DNA from: Lacisediminihabitans profunda
Lineage (GTDB): Bacteria; Actinomycetota; Actinomycetes; Actinomycetales; Microbacteriaceae
NCBI RefSeq assembly: GCF_008040105.1
Contig: NZ_VRMG01000008.1
Coordinates: forward strand, 432,830 to 496,829
Direction of reading: 5' to 3'
DNA length: 64,000 bases
Both the position numbers and the translations under genes were made by a program. Below the pieces are notes generated by a model, which saw only the letters and a program-made list of their open reading frames with translations, did no database searches and was not told the origin of the DNA. Every line of letters starts with the position of its first letter. Positions within the stretch are counted from its first letter, which is position 1. This document shows positions 34,242-42,643 of the stretch, one piece after another.

Positions 34242-35654
34242 TCAGACGCGCTGGCCGGCGACCGACGAGCCGCGACGCAGGTAGAAGAACGCCGTGATGG
34301 ACATGAGCACGAGGTAGGCCGCGACGAAGCCGAAGATCGCGCCGGAGTAGTCCCCCGTGGAGGTCTTCGACAGCCCGAGAACCTGCGGGATGATGAACCC
34401 GCCGTAGGCTCCCACGGCCGAGATGATGCCGAGGGCTGCCGCCGTCTTGCGCTGGGTGTCGACACTGCCGGAGTTGCGGTGGGCGTCCCGCACCCCGCTG
34501 CGGGCAGCGAAGACGCTCGGGATCATGCGGTAGGTGGAACCGTTGCCCACGCCGGTGGCGACGAAGATCACCAGGAACGCCGCGAGGAAGGCCCAGAAGT
34601 TGCCCACCGGGAGCACCCACACCACGGCGAGCGCGCCGAGCGCCATCACGCCGAAGGCGGCGACCGTGACGATCGCCCCGCCGAAGCGGTCGGCGAGCTT
34701 GCCGCCGAAGGGACGCGAGAGCGAGCCGACAAGCGCGCCGAGGAAGGCGAGAGAGATGGCGGCGGCGCCCACGTGCAGGGCGGAGTATGCCGGAAACTGG
34801 TCGGCGATGAGCTTGGGGAACACGCTCGCGAAGCCGATGAAGGAGCCGAACGTTCCGATGTAGAGCAGGGCGAGGATCCAGAGGTGAGGTTCCCGCACGG
34901 CCGCGAGGGAGGCGGCGAAGTCCGACCTGGCGTTCGACAGGTTGTCCATGTACCTGTATGCGCCAAAGATGGCGAGCAGGATGAACGGGATCCAGATCCA
35001 ACCGGCGAGCGGCAGGTTCAGCGTGCCGACCGCGCCGAGGGTGATGGCGAGCGGAACCACGATCTGGGCGACCGAGACTCCCAGGTTGCCGCCGGCCGCG
35101 TTGAGGCCGAGCGCGTAGCCCTTCTCCCGCTGGGGGTAGAAGAACGTGATGTTCGACATCGAGCTGGCGAAGTTGCCTCCGCCGAAGCCGCCGAGCGCGG
35201 CGATGAGCAGCATGACGGGGAACGGAGTCGACGGGTTGCCCACCGCGATGCCGAGGGCGATCGCGGGGATGAGCAGCAGGGCCGCCGAGATCATCGTCCA
35301 GTTGCGGCCGCCGAACCTCGGCACCATGAAGGTGTACGGGAAGCGGAGCGTGGCGCCGACGAGGCTCGGGATGGAGATGAGCCAGAAGATCTGCCCGGTG
35401 TCGAAGGTGAATCCGGCGGCGGGCAGCTGCACGACGACGATGCTCCAGAGCTGCCAGACGATGAAGCCGAGAAACTCGGCGAAGATCGACCAGCGGAGGT
35501 TGCGGGCGGCGATCGCCTTGCCCACCGCGTTCCACTGTTCGGTGTTCTCGGGGTTCCAGTTGTCGATCCAGCGCCCTGGCCGGTGGACGAGGGCGGATGC
35601 CCCGGTCTGGCCGGTGATCGCTGTGGGCGGAGTTGCAGCGGTGGTCGTGGTCAT
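34242..35654 (-). CDS. narK: Nitrate/nitrite transporter (MFS, NarK/NasA family)
   Basis: This 470-residue membrane protein has about twelve hydrophobic segments. GGGNFASSMSNITFFYPQREKGYALGLNAAGGNLGVS matches the nitrate signature region of NarK-type transporters, and GALVGSLSRPFGGKLADRFGG is the MFS loop. I chose the ATG at 35654, which has AAGGAG six to seven bases upstream, over a GTG nine codons earlier. It lies 25 bp upstream of nasA and heads the nitrate operon. GlnR-like repeats lie about 90 bp upstream. Confidence 0.93.
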   Translation of the reverse strand: MTTTTAATPPTAITGQTGASALVHRPGRWIDNWNPENTEQWNAVGKAIAARNLRWSIFAEFLGFIVWQLWSIVVVQLPAAGFTFDTGQIFWLISIPSLVGATLRFPYTFMVPRFGGRNWTMISAALLLIPAIALGIAVGNPSTPFPVMLLIAALGGFGGGNFASSMSNITFFYPQREKGYALGLNAAGGNLGVSVAQIVVPLAITLGAVGTLNLPLAGWIWIPFILLAIFGAYRYMDNLSNARSDFAASLAAVREPHLWILALLYIGTFGSFIGFASVFPKLIADQFPAYSALHVGAAAISLAFLGALVGSLSRPFGGKLADRFGGAIVTVAAFGVMALGALAVVWVLPVGNFWAFLAAFLVIFVATGVGNGSTYRMIPSVFAARSGVRDAHRNSGSVDTQRKTAAALGIISAVGAYGGFIIPQVLGLSKTSTGDYSGAIFGFVAAYLVLMSITAFFYLRRGSSVAGQRV

Positions 35655-35741
35655 CGATCGCTCCTTGGGGAGAGGGGACACTTCGGACGGTGAGTGATTT
35701 CGACGCTAGCGAGGCCGTGTTTCGGGGAGACCGCCGGTGCG

Positions 35742-35768
35742 GTTACCGTTCGGTCACCGTGTCGTCAC
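35742..35768. promoter_or_regulatory. GlnR-like triple half-site upstream of narK
   Basis: GTTAC-N6-GTCAC-N6-GTCAC occurs with exact 11-bp periodicity at 35742, 35753 and 35764. Read on the narK strand it is GTGAC-N6-GTGAC-N6-GTAAC. Actinomycete GlnR boxes pair GTnAC and GAAAC half-sites with 6-bp gaps, so this fits nitrogen control, about 88-114 bp before the narK start. PhoP boxes also have 11-bp repeats and remain an alternative. Confidence 0.6.
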
Positions 35769-35786
35769 CGGCGAGACCGGCCGGTG

Positions 35787-36533
35787 TTAGGCCGCCGTAA
35801 CCTGCTCGTCACAAAGCACCGAGAGACTCCCTCCCGCCGCCCGTTCGTAGAGATCGATGACCGTCTCGACGAGACCGTCCGGGGGTGCCTCCCCGGCGGC
35901 CAGAAGCGGTGCCGTCACCAGGTCGGCCCCGGCGGTGCGCGCGAGACCCGCGAAATACCCCGGCGCGAGCAGGTACGTCGCCACGATGACGCGCGCGCCG
36001 CGCGCGGAGATCCTGGCGCCCGCGACCGCGCAGGAGAGCCGGGGCTGGGCGGCCGAAATGAAGGCCACCGTCACCGGGCGGCCGAGCAGGACCGACAGCT
36101 CACGCCCCACCGTGTGGCAGTCGGCCACGGCATCCGCGTTGCTCGACCCCGCCGCGGCGAGCACGATCCGGTCGCCGTCGGACAGTCCAGCCTCGTACAG
36201 GCGGTCGGCGAGCACTCGGGTGATCCGGGCGTCCGGACCGAGCGCGCCGGTGACCGTCACCCGTCTCGGCAGGGCCTCGCGGGCGGCATCCGCCAGGTCG
36301 ACGTGCACGTGGTAACCCGCCGAGAGGAGAAGGGGGACCACCACGGCCGGCACGCCGACGGCGAGCGCATCGAGGGTGCTCGGCACACTCGGCTGCTGCA
36401 CGTCGACGAAGCTGCCGCGCACGGCGGTGTCGGGGCGGGCATCCGCCACCGCGCGCACGAGGGCCGCGACCGCGGCCTGCCCGGCCGGGTCGCTCGTGCC
36501 GTGCGAGGCGGCCAGGAGCACGGGTGCGCTCAC
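35787..36533 (-). CDS. Sirohydrochlorin chelatase (CbiX/SirB type)
   Basis: This 248-residue CbiX-like protein inserts iron (or cobalt) into sirohydrochlorin. It has LLAASHGTSDPAG near the start with the metal-binding His, a second half with AGYHVHVDLADA and a C-terminal APLLAAG block. It looks like a two-half protein rather than the short archaeal form. The GTG start overlaps the nirD stop (GTGA), so chelatase and nitrite reductase subunit are made together, consistent with a siroheme role. Confidence 0.84.
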   Translation of the reverse strand: MSAPVLLAASHGTSDPAGQAAVAALVRAVADARPDTAVRGSFVDVQQPSVPSTLDALAVGVPAVVVPLLLSAGYHVHVDLADAAREALPRRVTVTGALGPDARITRVLADRLYEAGLSDGDRIVLAAAGSSNADAVADCHTVGRELSVLLGRPVTVAFISAAQPRLSCAVAGARISARGARVIVATYLLAPGYFAGLARTAGADLVTAPLLAAGEAPPDGLVETVIDLYERAAGGSLSVLCDEQVTAA

Positions 36534-36871
36534 GCGGCCTCGGCCAGCGCGACCTGCACGATTCCGGCCTCCACCCGCACGGGATAGGTGGGCAGGAGGT
36601 AGTCGGGCGAGCTCAGGCACTCGCCGGTCGCGAGGTCGTAGACCTGCTTGTGCAGTGGCGACGCGATCGTGCTGCGGGCACCCTTCGACCCGACGATGCC
36701 GCGCGACATCACGTAGGAGCCGGTGGCCGGGCACCGGTTGCTCACGGCGTGCAGGCTGCCGTCCGGCAGCAGGAACAGCGCCACCTGGCGGCCGCCGACG
36801 AGCGCGGCCTCGCCCCAGAGCGGTTCGAGGTCGTCGAGCGAGCAGAGCGGCACCCAGTCATCGTTCGTCAT
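36530..36871 (-). CDS. nirD: Nitrite reductase (NADH) small subunit
   Basis: This 113-residue Rieske-fold subunit without a cluster: the usual Cys-x-His and Cys-x2-His ligands are absent (NRCPATGS and SPLHKQVYDLATGECL are at those places), as in other NirD proteins. It partners NirB but is divergent from nirB, an unusual arrangement since nirBD is normally one transcript. A hairpin with an A6/U6 run lies in its leader. Confidence 0.9.
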   Translation of the reverse strand: MTNDDWVPLCSLDDLEPLWGEAALVGGRQVALFLLPDGSLHAVSNRCPATGSYVMSRGIVGSKGARSTIASPLHKQVYDLATGECLSSPDYLLPTYPVRVEAGIVQVALAEAA

Positions 36872-36928
36872 GGGTTGACGGTACGAGGGCCGGATTTCGA
36901 GGGCAGGCGAAAGCCGTGACGATCGCGT

Positions 36929-36967
36929 AAAAAAGACCTCACACCACTCGGCGCGCGGAGTGAGGTC
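36929..36967 (-). terminator. Intrinsic terminator/attenuator hairpin in the nirD leader
   Basis: Read on the minus strand, GACCTCAC (complement of 36960-36967) pairs with GTGAGGTC (complement of 36935-36942) across a 17-base loop and is followed by six U residues (36929-36934). It ends 57 bp upstream of the nirD start. An alternative stem uses CACTC/GAGTG at 36945-36962. On the plus strand there is no T-run, so it acts only leftward. Confidence 0.7.
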
Positions 36968-36970
36968 GAT

Positions 36971-37007
36971 GTCACACATCGTTACGCGGGCGCAACGGCG
37001 AGGAAAC
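36971..37007. promoter_or_regulatory. GlnR-like half-site array between nirD and nirB
   Basis: GTTAC (36981), GCAAC (36992) and GAAAC (37003) are spaced by exactly 6-bp gaps, matching the GTnAC-N6-GnAAC pattern of actinomycete GlnR boxes. A further GTCAC is at 36971 and is part of the palindrome CGATGT-CAC-ACATCG at 36967-36981. The array ends 45 bp before the nirB ATG and could serve both divergent genes. Confidence 0.62.
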
Positions 37008-37052
37008 GCCCGGCTCATACGCTGGGGCCACTCCCACTCGAAAGGTGCTGCC

Positions 37053-39710
37053 ATGGCCGAGGCCGACGCAACCACTCGCCACGTCGTGGTGATCGGTGGC
37101 GGCCCCGCCGCGCACCGGTTCACCGAGGCGATGGCGGCGCGTTCCGCCGCGAACCCCGGGTTCGTCGTCACCGTCCTCGGCGAAGAACCGCACCTGCCGT
37201 ACGACCGCGTCGCGTTGTCCCGCCGCCTCGTCGACTCGGAAGACCTCACGCTGGGCGACCGCACCCTGTGGGACGCCCCGGGCATCCGCTACCGACCAGC
37301 CCGGCGTGCGACCGCGATCGACCCGGCCGCGAGGACCGTCACCATCGAGGGCGGCGAGCGACTGTCCTGGGACGAGCTCGTCTTCGCGACCGGATCGTCC
37401 GCCTCCGTGCCACCCATTCCGGGCGCCGAAAAGGGCTACGTCTATCGCACGATCGAAGACGTCGACTTCCTCGTCGCCGAGGTCGCCAGGCTTCGGGTCG
37501 CCCTGAGGCGACCGGCGAACGTCGTCGTCGTGGGCGGCGGGCTGCTGGGACTCGAGGCCGCCGGTGGTCTGCAGCGCCTCGGCGGCAACTCCACCATCGT
37601 CCACTCGGGCCGCTGGCTGATGTCGGCGCAGCTCGACGAGGGCGCCGGCCAGGCGCTCGGTCGCCTGATCGAGGCCCAGGGCATCGCCCTCGCCCTCGGC
37701 ACCCGGCCGAGCGAGATCCTCTGCTCCCCCTCCGGCCGGGTGCTGGGTGTCGCGCTCGCCGACGGTCGCCAGCTCAACGCGGACCTCGTCGTGTTCTCGA
37801 TCGGCATCACCCCGCGCGACGAACTCGCCAGGGACGCCGGGCTCGACATCGGGCCGCGCGGCGGCATCGCGATCGGCGACGACTGCTCAAGCTCGCATCC
37901 GGGCATCTGGGCCATCGGCGAGGTGGCCGCCGTCGGGGGATTGTGCGTCGGTCTGGTCGCGCCGGCCAACGCCATGGCCGAGGTGGCGGCCGACCGCATC
38001 CACGGCGGCGAGGCCCTCTTCCCGGGCATCGACGACGCCACCAAGCTCAAGCTCTCCGGGGTCGAGGTCGCGAGCTTCGGCGACGCCCTCGCCGTCACCG
38101 AGCACTCGCTCGAGGTGGTCTACGCCGATCCTGCGCGGGGCCTCTACCAGAAGATCGTGGTGACCGGCGATGCCAAGACCCTGCTCGGCGGCATCTTCGT
38201 CGGCGATGCCGCGCCCTACACCTCCCTGCGCCCGTTGCTCGGCCGCGAGCTCCCCGCCGAACCGGGCGCCTACCTCTCCGCGGCGGGCGCCGAGCCCCCG
38301 GCCGGCGGCGAGCTGCCAGACGACGTGCAGCTCTGTTCGTGCAACAACGTCTCCGTCGGCGCCGTCCGCTCGGCGGTGCGGGGCGACCACGACGAGGCCT
38401 GCACCGAACTTGGCGCGCTCAAGGCCTGCACCCGCGCCGGAACGCAGTGCGGTTCGTGCGTGCCCCTCGTCAAAAAGATCCTCGAGACCGAGCTGACCAA
38501 GGCGGGCGTCGAGGTCTCCCGGGCGCTCTGCGAGCACATCGAGCTCAGCCGCAGCGAACTCTTCGAGTCGGTGCGCATCCTCCAACTCGCCTCCTTCGAC
38601 GCGATCATGGAGCGCTTCGGGCGCGGCCTCGGCTGCGACATCTGCAAACCGGTGATCGCGTCCATCCTCGCCACCCAGACCTCCGGGTACATCCTGGACT
38701 CGGGGCGCGGGGCCCTCCAGGACACCAACGACCGCGCGCTCGCGAACATGCAGAAGGACGGCACATACTCGGTGGTCCCCCGCATCCCCGGCGGCGAGAT
38801 CACACCGCAGAAACTCAAGGTGATCGCCGAGGTCGCCGCCGACTTCAACCTCTACACGAAGATCACCGGCGGCCAGCGCATCGACCTGTTCGGGGCGCGA
38901 CTGGAGCAGCTGCCCGACATCTGGAAGGTGCTCGTCGACGCCGGTTTCGAATCCGGGCAGGCCTACGGCAAGAGCCTGCGCACGGTGAAGTCCTGCGTCG
39001 GGTCGACCTGGTGCCGCTACGGCGTGCAGGATGCCGTTGCCATGGCCATCCAGCTCGAGCTGCGCTATCGCGGCCTCCGCTCGCCGCACAAGTTCAAGCT
39101 CGGCGTCTCCGGCTGCGCGCGCGAGTGCGCAGAGGCCCGCGGCAAGGACATCGGCATCATCGCCTCCGAGCTGGGCTGGAATCTCTACGTCGGCGGAAAC
39201 GGCGGCTACCAGCCCGCCCACGCCCAGCTCCTCGCCCAGGACCTGGACGACGAGACGCTGATCCGCTACATCGACCGTTACCTCATGTACTACATCCGCA
39301 CCGCCGACCGGCTGCAGCGCACCGCACGCTGGCAGGAGGAGCTCGAGGGCGGGCTGGACCACGTGCGCGCTGTCGTGTGCGACGACAGCCTCGGCATCGC
39401 CGACGAGCTCGAGGCGGCGATGGCCGCCCACGTCGGCAACTACGAGGACGAATGGGCCGCGACCCTCAGGGATCCGGAGCGACTGCGCCGTTTCCGCTCC
39501 TTCGTCAACGCCCCGACCACCCCGGACCCCGCCGTGGTGCAGGTGACCGAGCGCGGCCAACCTCGCCCCGCCCGCGCCGACGAACGGGACACCGCGGTTC
39601 CGCTCGGTCTCAGCATTCCCCTCCGGCCGGGTGCGGCGGCGGCCGGGCAGGCCGCCATCGCCCAGACCGCCATCGCCCAGACCGCCACTTCCCAGACCGA
39701 AGGACGCTGA
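37053..39710 (+). CDS. nirB: Nitrite reductase (NADH) large subunit
   Basis: This 885-residue cytoplasmic enzyme reduces nitrite to ammonium with NADH. FAD/NADH domains occupy ~1-400 (VVVIGGGPAAHRF, VVVVGGGLLGLEAA), the [2Fe-2S] BFD domain has Cys428, Cys430, Cys466 and Cys469, and the siroheme/[4Fe-4S] ligands are Cys648, Cys654, Cys688 and Cys692 (SCVGSTWC and GCARECAEARG). The C-terminus is extended by a low-complexity tail made of three 15-bp repeats (AIAQT units). AAAGGTG precedes the ATG. cobA follows after 2 bp. Confidence 0.95.
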   Translation: MAEADATTRHVVVIGGGPAAHRFTEAMAARSAANPGFVVTVLGEEPHLPYDRVALSRRLVDSEDLTLGDRTLWDAPGIRYRPARRATAIDPAARTVTIEGGERLSWDELVFATGSSASVPPIPGAEKGYVYRTIEDVDFLVAEVARLRVALRRPANVVVVGGGLLGLEAAGGLQRLGGNSTIVHSGRWLMSAQLDEGAGQALGRLIEAQGIALALGTRPSEILCSPSGRVLGVALADGRQLNADLVVFSIGITPRDELARDAGLDIGPRGGIAIGDDCSSSHPGIWAIGEVAAVGGLCVGLVAPANAMAEVAADRIHGGEALFPGIDDATKLKLSGVEVASFGDALAVTEHSLEVVYADPARGLYQKIVVTGDAKTLLGGIFVGDAAPYTSLRPLLGRELPAEPGAYLSAAGAEPPAGGELPDDVQLCSCNNVSVGAVRSAVRGDHDEACTELGALKACTRAGTQCGSCVPLVKKILETELTKAGVEVSRALCEHIELSRSELFESVRILQLASFDAIMERFGRGLGCDICKPVIASILATQTSGYILDSGRGALQDTNDRALANMQKDGTYSVVPRIPGGEITPQKLKVIAEVAADFNLYTKITGGQRIDLFGARLEQLPDIWKVLVDAGFESGQAYGKSLRTVKSCVGSTWCRYGVQDAVAMAIQLELRYRGLRSPHKFKLGVSGCARECAEARGKDIGIIASELGWNLYVGGNGGYQPAHAQLLAQDLDDETLIRYIDRYLMYYIRTADRLQRTARWQEELEGGLDHVRAVVCDDSLGIADELEAAMAAHVGNYEDEWAATLRDPERLRRFRSFVNAPTTPDPAVVQVTERGQPRPARADERDTAVPLGLSIPLRPGAAAAGQAAIAQTAIAQTATSQTEGR
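39654..39698 (+). repeat. Three 15-bp tandem repeats at the 3' end of nirB
   Basis: GCCATCGCCCAGACC occurs twice exactly and once as GCCACTTCCCAGACC, encoding AIAQT-AIAQT-ATSQT just before the stop. It extends a dispensable-looking tail and is a likely site of length variation. Confidence 0.85.
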
Positions 39711-39712
39711 CC

Positions 39713-40786
39713 GTGGACCTCACTCTCGACCTCACTCACCGCAGCGTCCTCGTCATCGGCGGCGCTCACGCCGCCCGGCGATCGATCGCCCGCTACCGGG
39801 CGGCCGGGGCGGCGGTGCACCTCGTGACGGAGTCGCCGGCTCCCTCCGCCGCCAAGGCGGTGGAATGGCCGCGCTCGGCCGACGGCTGGCGCGGGCTCCT
39901 CAGCACGATGGACCTCGTCGTGCTCGTCGGCGCGACACCGGCCATCGACACCACGATCGCGGCGCTGGCAACCGAGTTGCGCCTCTGGCTCACCCGCGAG
40001 CGCGCCGCGGCGACGGGCCCGGTCGGGCACGTCACCCTCGTCGGCGGCGGGCCGGGGGACGAGGGCCTCATGACCGTCGCCGCCCTGCGCGCGCTGCGTG
40101 ACGCGGACATCGTCTATTTCGACCGCCTCGGGCCGCACGACCGGCTCGCCGACTGGGCGCCCGGTGCCGAGTTCGTCGACGTCGGAAAACTCCCGGGCCA
40201 CCACGCCGTGCCCCAGGCCGAGATCGAGCGGATGATCGTGGCCAGCGCCCTCGCCGGCCAGACCGTCGTGCGACTCAAGGGCGGAGATCCCTTCGTGTTC
40301 GGGCGAGGCGGGGAGGAGGTGCTCGCCTGCCGGGTGGCCGGCGTGCCGGTCAGCGTCATCTCGGGAGTCTCGAGCGCCATCGCCGCGCCGGCAATCGCGG
40401 GCATCCCGGTGACCCACCGCGAGCTGAGTCGCATGTTCACCGTCGTCTCGGGCCACGCCCCGTTCACCGACGAACAGCTCGCCCACCTCGTGGGTCTCGG
40501 CGGCACGATCGTCGTGCTGATGGGCATCGGCACCCTCCCGCAGCTGTCGGCCGGGCTCGCCAGACACGGCATGGATGCCGCGATGCCGGTGGCGATCATC
40601 GAGCGAGCCTTCACGGACAGCCAGCGCACCACCGTCGCGTCGATCGGCACGGTGGTCGACAGTTCGGCGCAGGCCGGCATCCGCTCCCCCGCTGTCATCG
40701 TGATCGGCGAGGTCGTACGATTGGCGCACGACGCCGATGTCGCGGCTGTCGAGCTGCTGGATCACGCGGCGCGCCTGGCACGGTAG
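39713..40786 (+). CDS. cobA: Uroporphyrinogen-III C-methyltransferase with a degenerate CysG-N-like domain
   Basis: This is a 357-residue protein starting at GTG. Residues ~105-350 are a complete SUMT: HVTLVGGGPGDEGLMTVAALRAL, YFDRLG, VGKLPGHHAVPQAEI, RLKGGDPFVFGRGGEE and GIPVTHREL. The N-terminal ~100 residues look like a shortened precorrin-2 dehydrogenase domain. Its GxGxxA motif reads IGGAHAARR, and the catalytic Asp region (ATDDD in CysG) reads GATPAID. I infer that methylation is intact but the dehydrogenase function probably is not. It supplies siroheme for NirB. Confidence 0.9.
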   Translation: MDLTLDLTHRSVLVIGGAHAARRSIARYRAAGAAVHLVTESPAPSAAKAVEWPRSADGWRGLLSTMDLVVLVGATPAIDTTIAALATELRLWLTRERAAATGPVGHVTLVGGGPGDEGLMTVAALRALRDADIVYFDRLGPHDRLADWAPGAEFVDVGKLPGHHAVPQAEIERMIVASALAGQTVVRLKGGDPFVFGRGGEEVLACRVAGVPVSVISGVSSAIAAPAIAGIPVTHRELSRMFTVVSGHAPFTDEQLAHLVGLGGTIVVLMGIGTLPQLSAGLARHGMDAAMPVAIIERAFTDSQRTTVASIGTVVDSSAQAGIRSPAVIVIGEVVRLAHDADVAAVELLDHAARLAR

Positions 40787-40836
40787 CCGCTCCCCCTTCT
40801 GCCCCGCGCCCGCCGGCGCCCCACGACGGAGACACC

Positions 40837-41970
40837 CTGACCGATACCGGCATCGACACCACCCTCCCCGGGTTCCGTGCCGACCAACTCGAGGGGTTCC
40901 GCATCGGCGTGACCTCGGACCGGCGATCGGAAGACCTCATCGCCGCCTTCGAGCGCCGCGGCGCCGAGGTCCTTCACGCCCCGGCCATCCGCATCTCGGC
41001 GACCGCGGACGACTCCAAGCTCACCCGCGACACGCACGCCATCATCGAGGCGCGCCCCGACATCCTGCTGGCCACCACCTCCTACGGCATCCGCCGCTGG
41101 TTCGAGGCAGCGGATGCCGCTGGCCTCGGCCACGACCTCATCGAGACGCTCGCCGATTCCCGCATCCTCGTGCGCGGGCCGAAGGCGCGAGGCGCCGTGC
41201 GGGCCGCGGGCCTCGACGACGCCGGCATGAGCGACAAGGAGACCACCCAGTCCCTGGTCGACTTCGTTCTGCGCGAGGGAGCGGAGGGCAAGACCGTCGC
41301 GGTGCAACTGCACGGCTTCACCGACCAGCCCCAACTCGAACGCCTGCGCGCGGCCGGCGTCACGGTTCTCACCGTCGCGCCGTACCGCTGGCTGCTGCCC
41401 GACGATTCGAGCCGGGTGCTCAAGCTGGTGGACGCGATCTGCACCGGCTCCGTCGACGCCGTCACCTTCACGAGCGCGCCGGCCGTCGAGGCGCTGTTCG
41501 GCGCCGCGGACGGCATCGGCCGGCTCCAGCAGCTGCAGGATGCCCTGTCCAGCACGGTCGTCGCTGCCGCGGTCGGACCGGTCACGGCCGCACCGCTCAT
41601 CGCCGGTGGCATCACCCCGATCGCTCCCGAGCGCTATCGCATGGGCGCGCTGATCCGGCTGGTCTGCGAATACCTCGAGGAGCAGCGGATCGTGCGCGTC
41701 CAGTCGGCCCACGGGGCGATCGAGTTGCGGGGGCGCATCGTGAGCGTCGCCGGAAGCCGGGCCACCCTCGCGCCCACCTCGCTGACGATTCTGCGCATCC
41801 TGCTCGCCTCCCCCGGCGCCGTGGTGTCGCGGGCCGCGCTCACGGCGGCGCTGCCCGAGATGCAGGACGACCACGCCGTCGACGTGGCGATCAGCCGGCT
41901 GCGCCAGGCGCTCCCGGCATCCGGTCTCGTCGCGACGGTGATCAAGCGGGGTTACCGCATCGACGTGTGA
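40837..41970 (+). CDS. hemD: Uroporphyrinogen-III synthase fused to a winged-helix DNA-binding domain
   Basis: HemD-like residues occupy the first ~270 positions (GFRIGVTSDRRSEDLIAAFERRGAEVL..., DAVTFTSAPAV, AAVGPVTAAPL) and an OmpR-type winged helix the last ~90 (TLAPTSLTILRILLASPGAVVSRAALTAAL...HAVDVAISRLRQAL). Mycobacteria carry a like-built protein beside nirBD. The start is uncertain: GTG at 40909 would remove the first beta strand, while CTG at 40837, with GGAG five bases upstream, would give TDTGIDTTLPGF and a full 377-residue protein. It could link tetrapyrrole supply to transcription of the nitrite genes. Confidence 0.8.
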   Translation: MTDTGIDTTLPGFRADQLEGFRIGVTSDRRSEDLIAAFERRGAEVLHAPAIRISATADDSKLTRDTHAIIEARPDILLATTSYGIRRWFEAADAAGLGHDLIETLADSRILVRGPKARGAVRAAGLDDAGMSDKETTQSLVDFVLREGAEGKTVAVQLHGFTDQPQLERLRAAGVTVLTVAPYRWLLPDDSSRVLKLVDAICTGSVDAVTFTSAPAVEALFGAADGIGRLQQLQDALSSTVVAAAVGPVTAAPLIAGGITPIAPERYRMGALIRLVCEYLEEQRIVRVQSAHGAIELRGRIVSVAGSRATLAPTSLTILRILLASPGAVVSRAALTAALPEMQDDHAVDVAISRLRQALPASGLVATVIKRGYRIDV

Positions 41971-42042
41971 GACTCGAGCCGTCACGAGTTGCCGACACCG
42001 GGGGCAGGTTCAGTAGGCTGGGCACAACCGAAGGAGCATCGA

Positions 42043-42636
42043 ATGGGCATCATCTCTCGCGGTTTTTCCGGCCGCAGCCGGGAGCACAACCCGGCCCTCC
42101 CCCCTGGCCAGTACCTCACCGAGGACTTCCCGGTGCTGTCCGCCGGGCCGACCCCCGACGTCGACACGGCGGAGTGGGAATTCAGCATCCGCACCGAGTC
42201 CGGCGCCGTGCACAAGTGGGACTGGGAGCAACTGCAGGCGCTCCCGATCGAAGAGGTCGGCACCCACATCCACTGCGTCACTCGCTGGTCCAAGCTCGGC
42301 ACCTCCTGGCGCGGCGTCTCGCTCGACACTCTCTTCGCCGAGGTGGAGACGAGCAACGACTACGTGATGGCGCACTCCTACGGCGGTTACACGACGAACG
42401 TGCCGCTCGAGGACCTGCTCGACGGCAAGGCGTGGATCGCGTTCGAATTCGACGGCGAGCCCCTCGAGGCCGAACACGGCGGCCCGGCTCGACTCCTCAT
42501 CCCGCACCTTTACTTCTGGAAGAGCGCCAAGTGGATCCGCGGCCTGGTCATGCAGAGCGACGACGAGCCGGGCTTCTGGGAGCAGAACGGCTACCACCTG
42601 TACGGTGACCCGTGGCTCGAGCAGCGCTATTGGTGA
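42043..42636 (+). CDS. Sulfite oxidase-like molybdopterin oxidoreductase, single domain
   Basis: This 197-residue protein consists only of the oxidoreductase molybdopterin-binding domain. The Mo-ligand Cys is in HIHCVTRWSKLGTSWRGV, followed by YVMAHSYGGYTTNVPLEDLL, GGPARLLIPHLYFWKSAKWIRG and a GFWEQNGYHLYGDPW end. It has no signal peptide, no heme and no dimerisation domain. AAGGAG precedes the ATG and a TAGGCT lies further upstream. It is coupled to a flavin reductase and a small zinc-ribbon protein, which probably form its electron chain. The substrate is unknown. Confidence 0.88.
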   Translation: MGIISRGFSGRSREHNPALPPGQYLTEDFPVLSAGPTPDVDTAEWEFSIRTESGAVHKWDWEQLQALPIEEVGTHIHCVTRWSKLGTSWRGVSLDTLFAEVETSNDYVMAHSYGGYTTNVPLEDLLDGKAWIAFEFDGEPLEAEHGGPARLLIPHLYFWKSAKWIRGLVMQSDDEPGFWEQNGYHLYGDPWLEQRYW

Positions 42637-42643
42637 CCGGCTG

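Noticed and set aside
36872..37052. ANTAR-target RNA leader of the NasR/NasT type
   Set aside because: A terminator hairpin is present, but I could not identify the paired hexaloop hairpins with the required loop bases, and no ANTAR gene is nearby.
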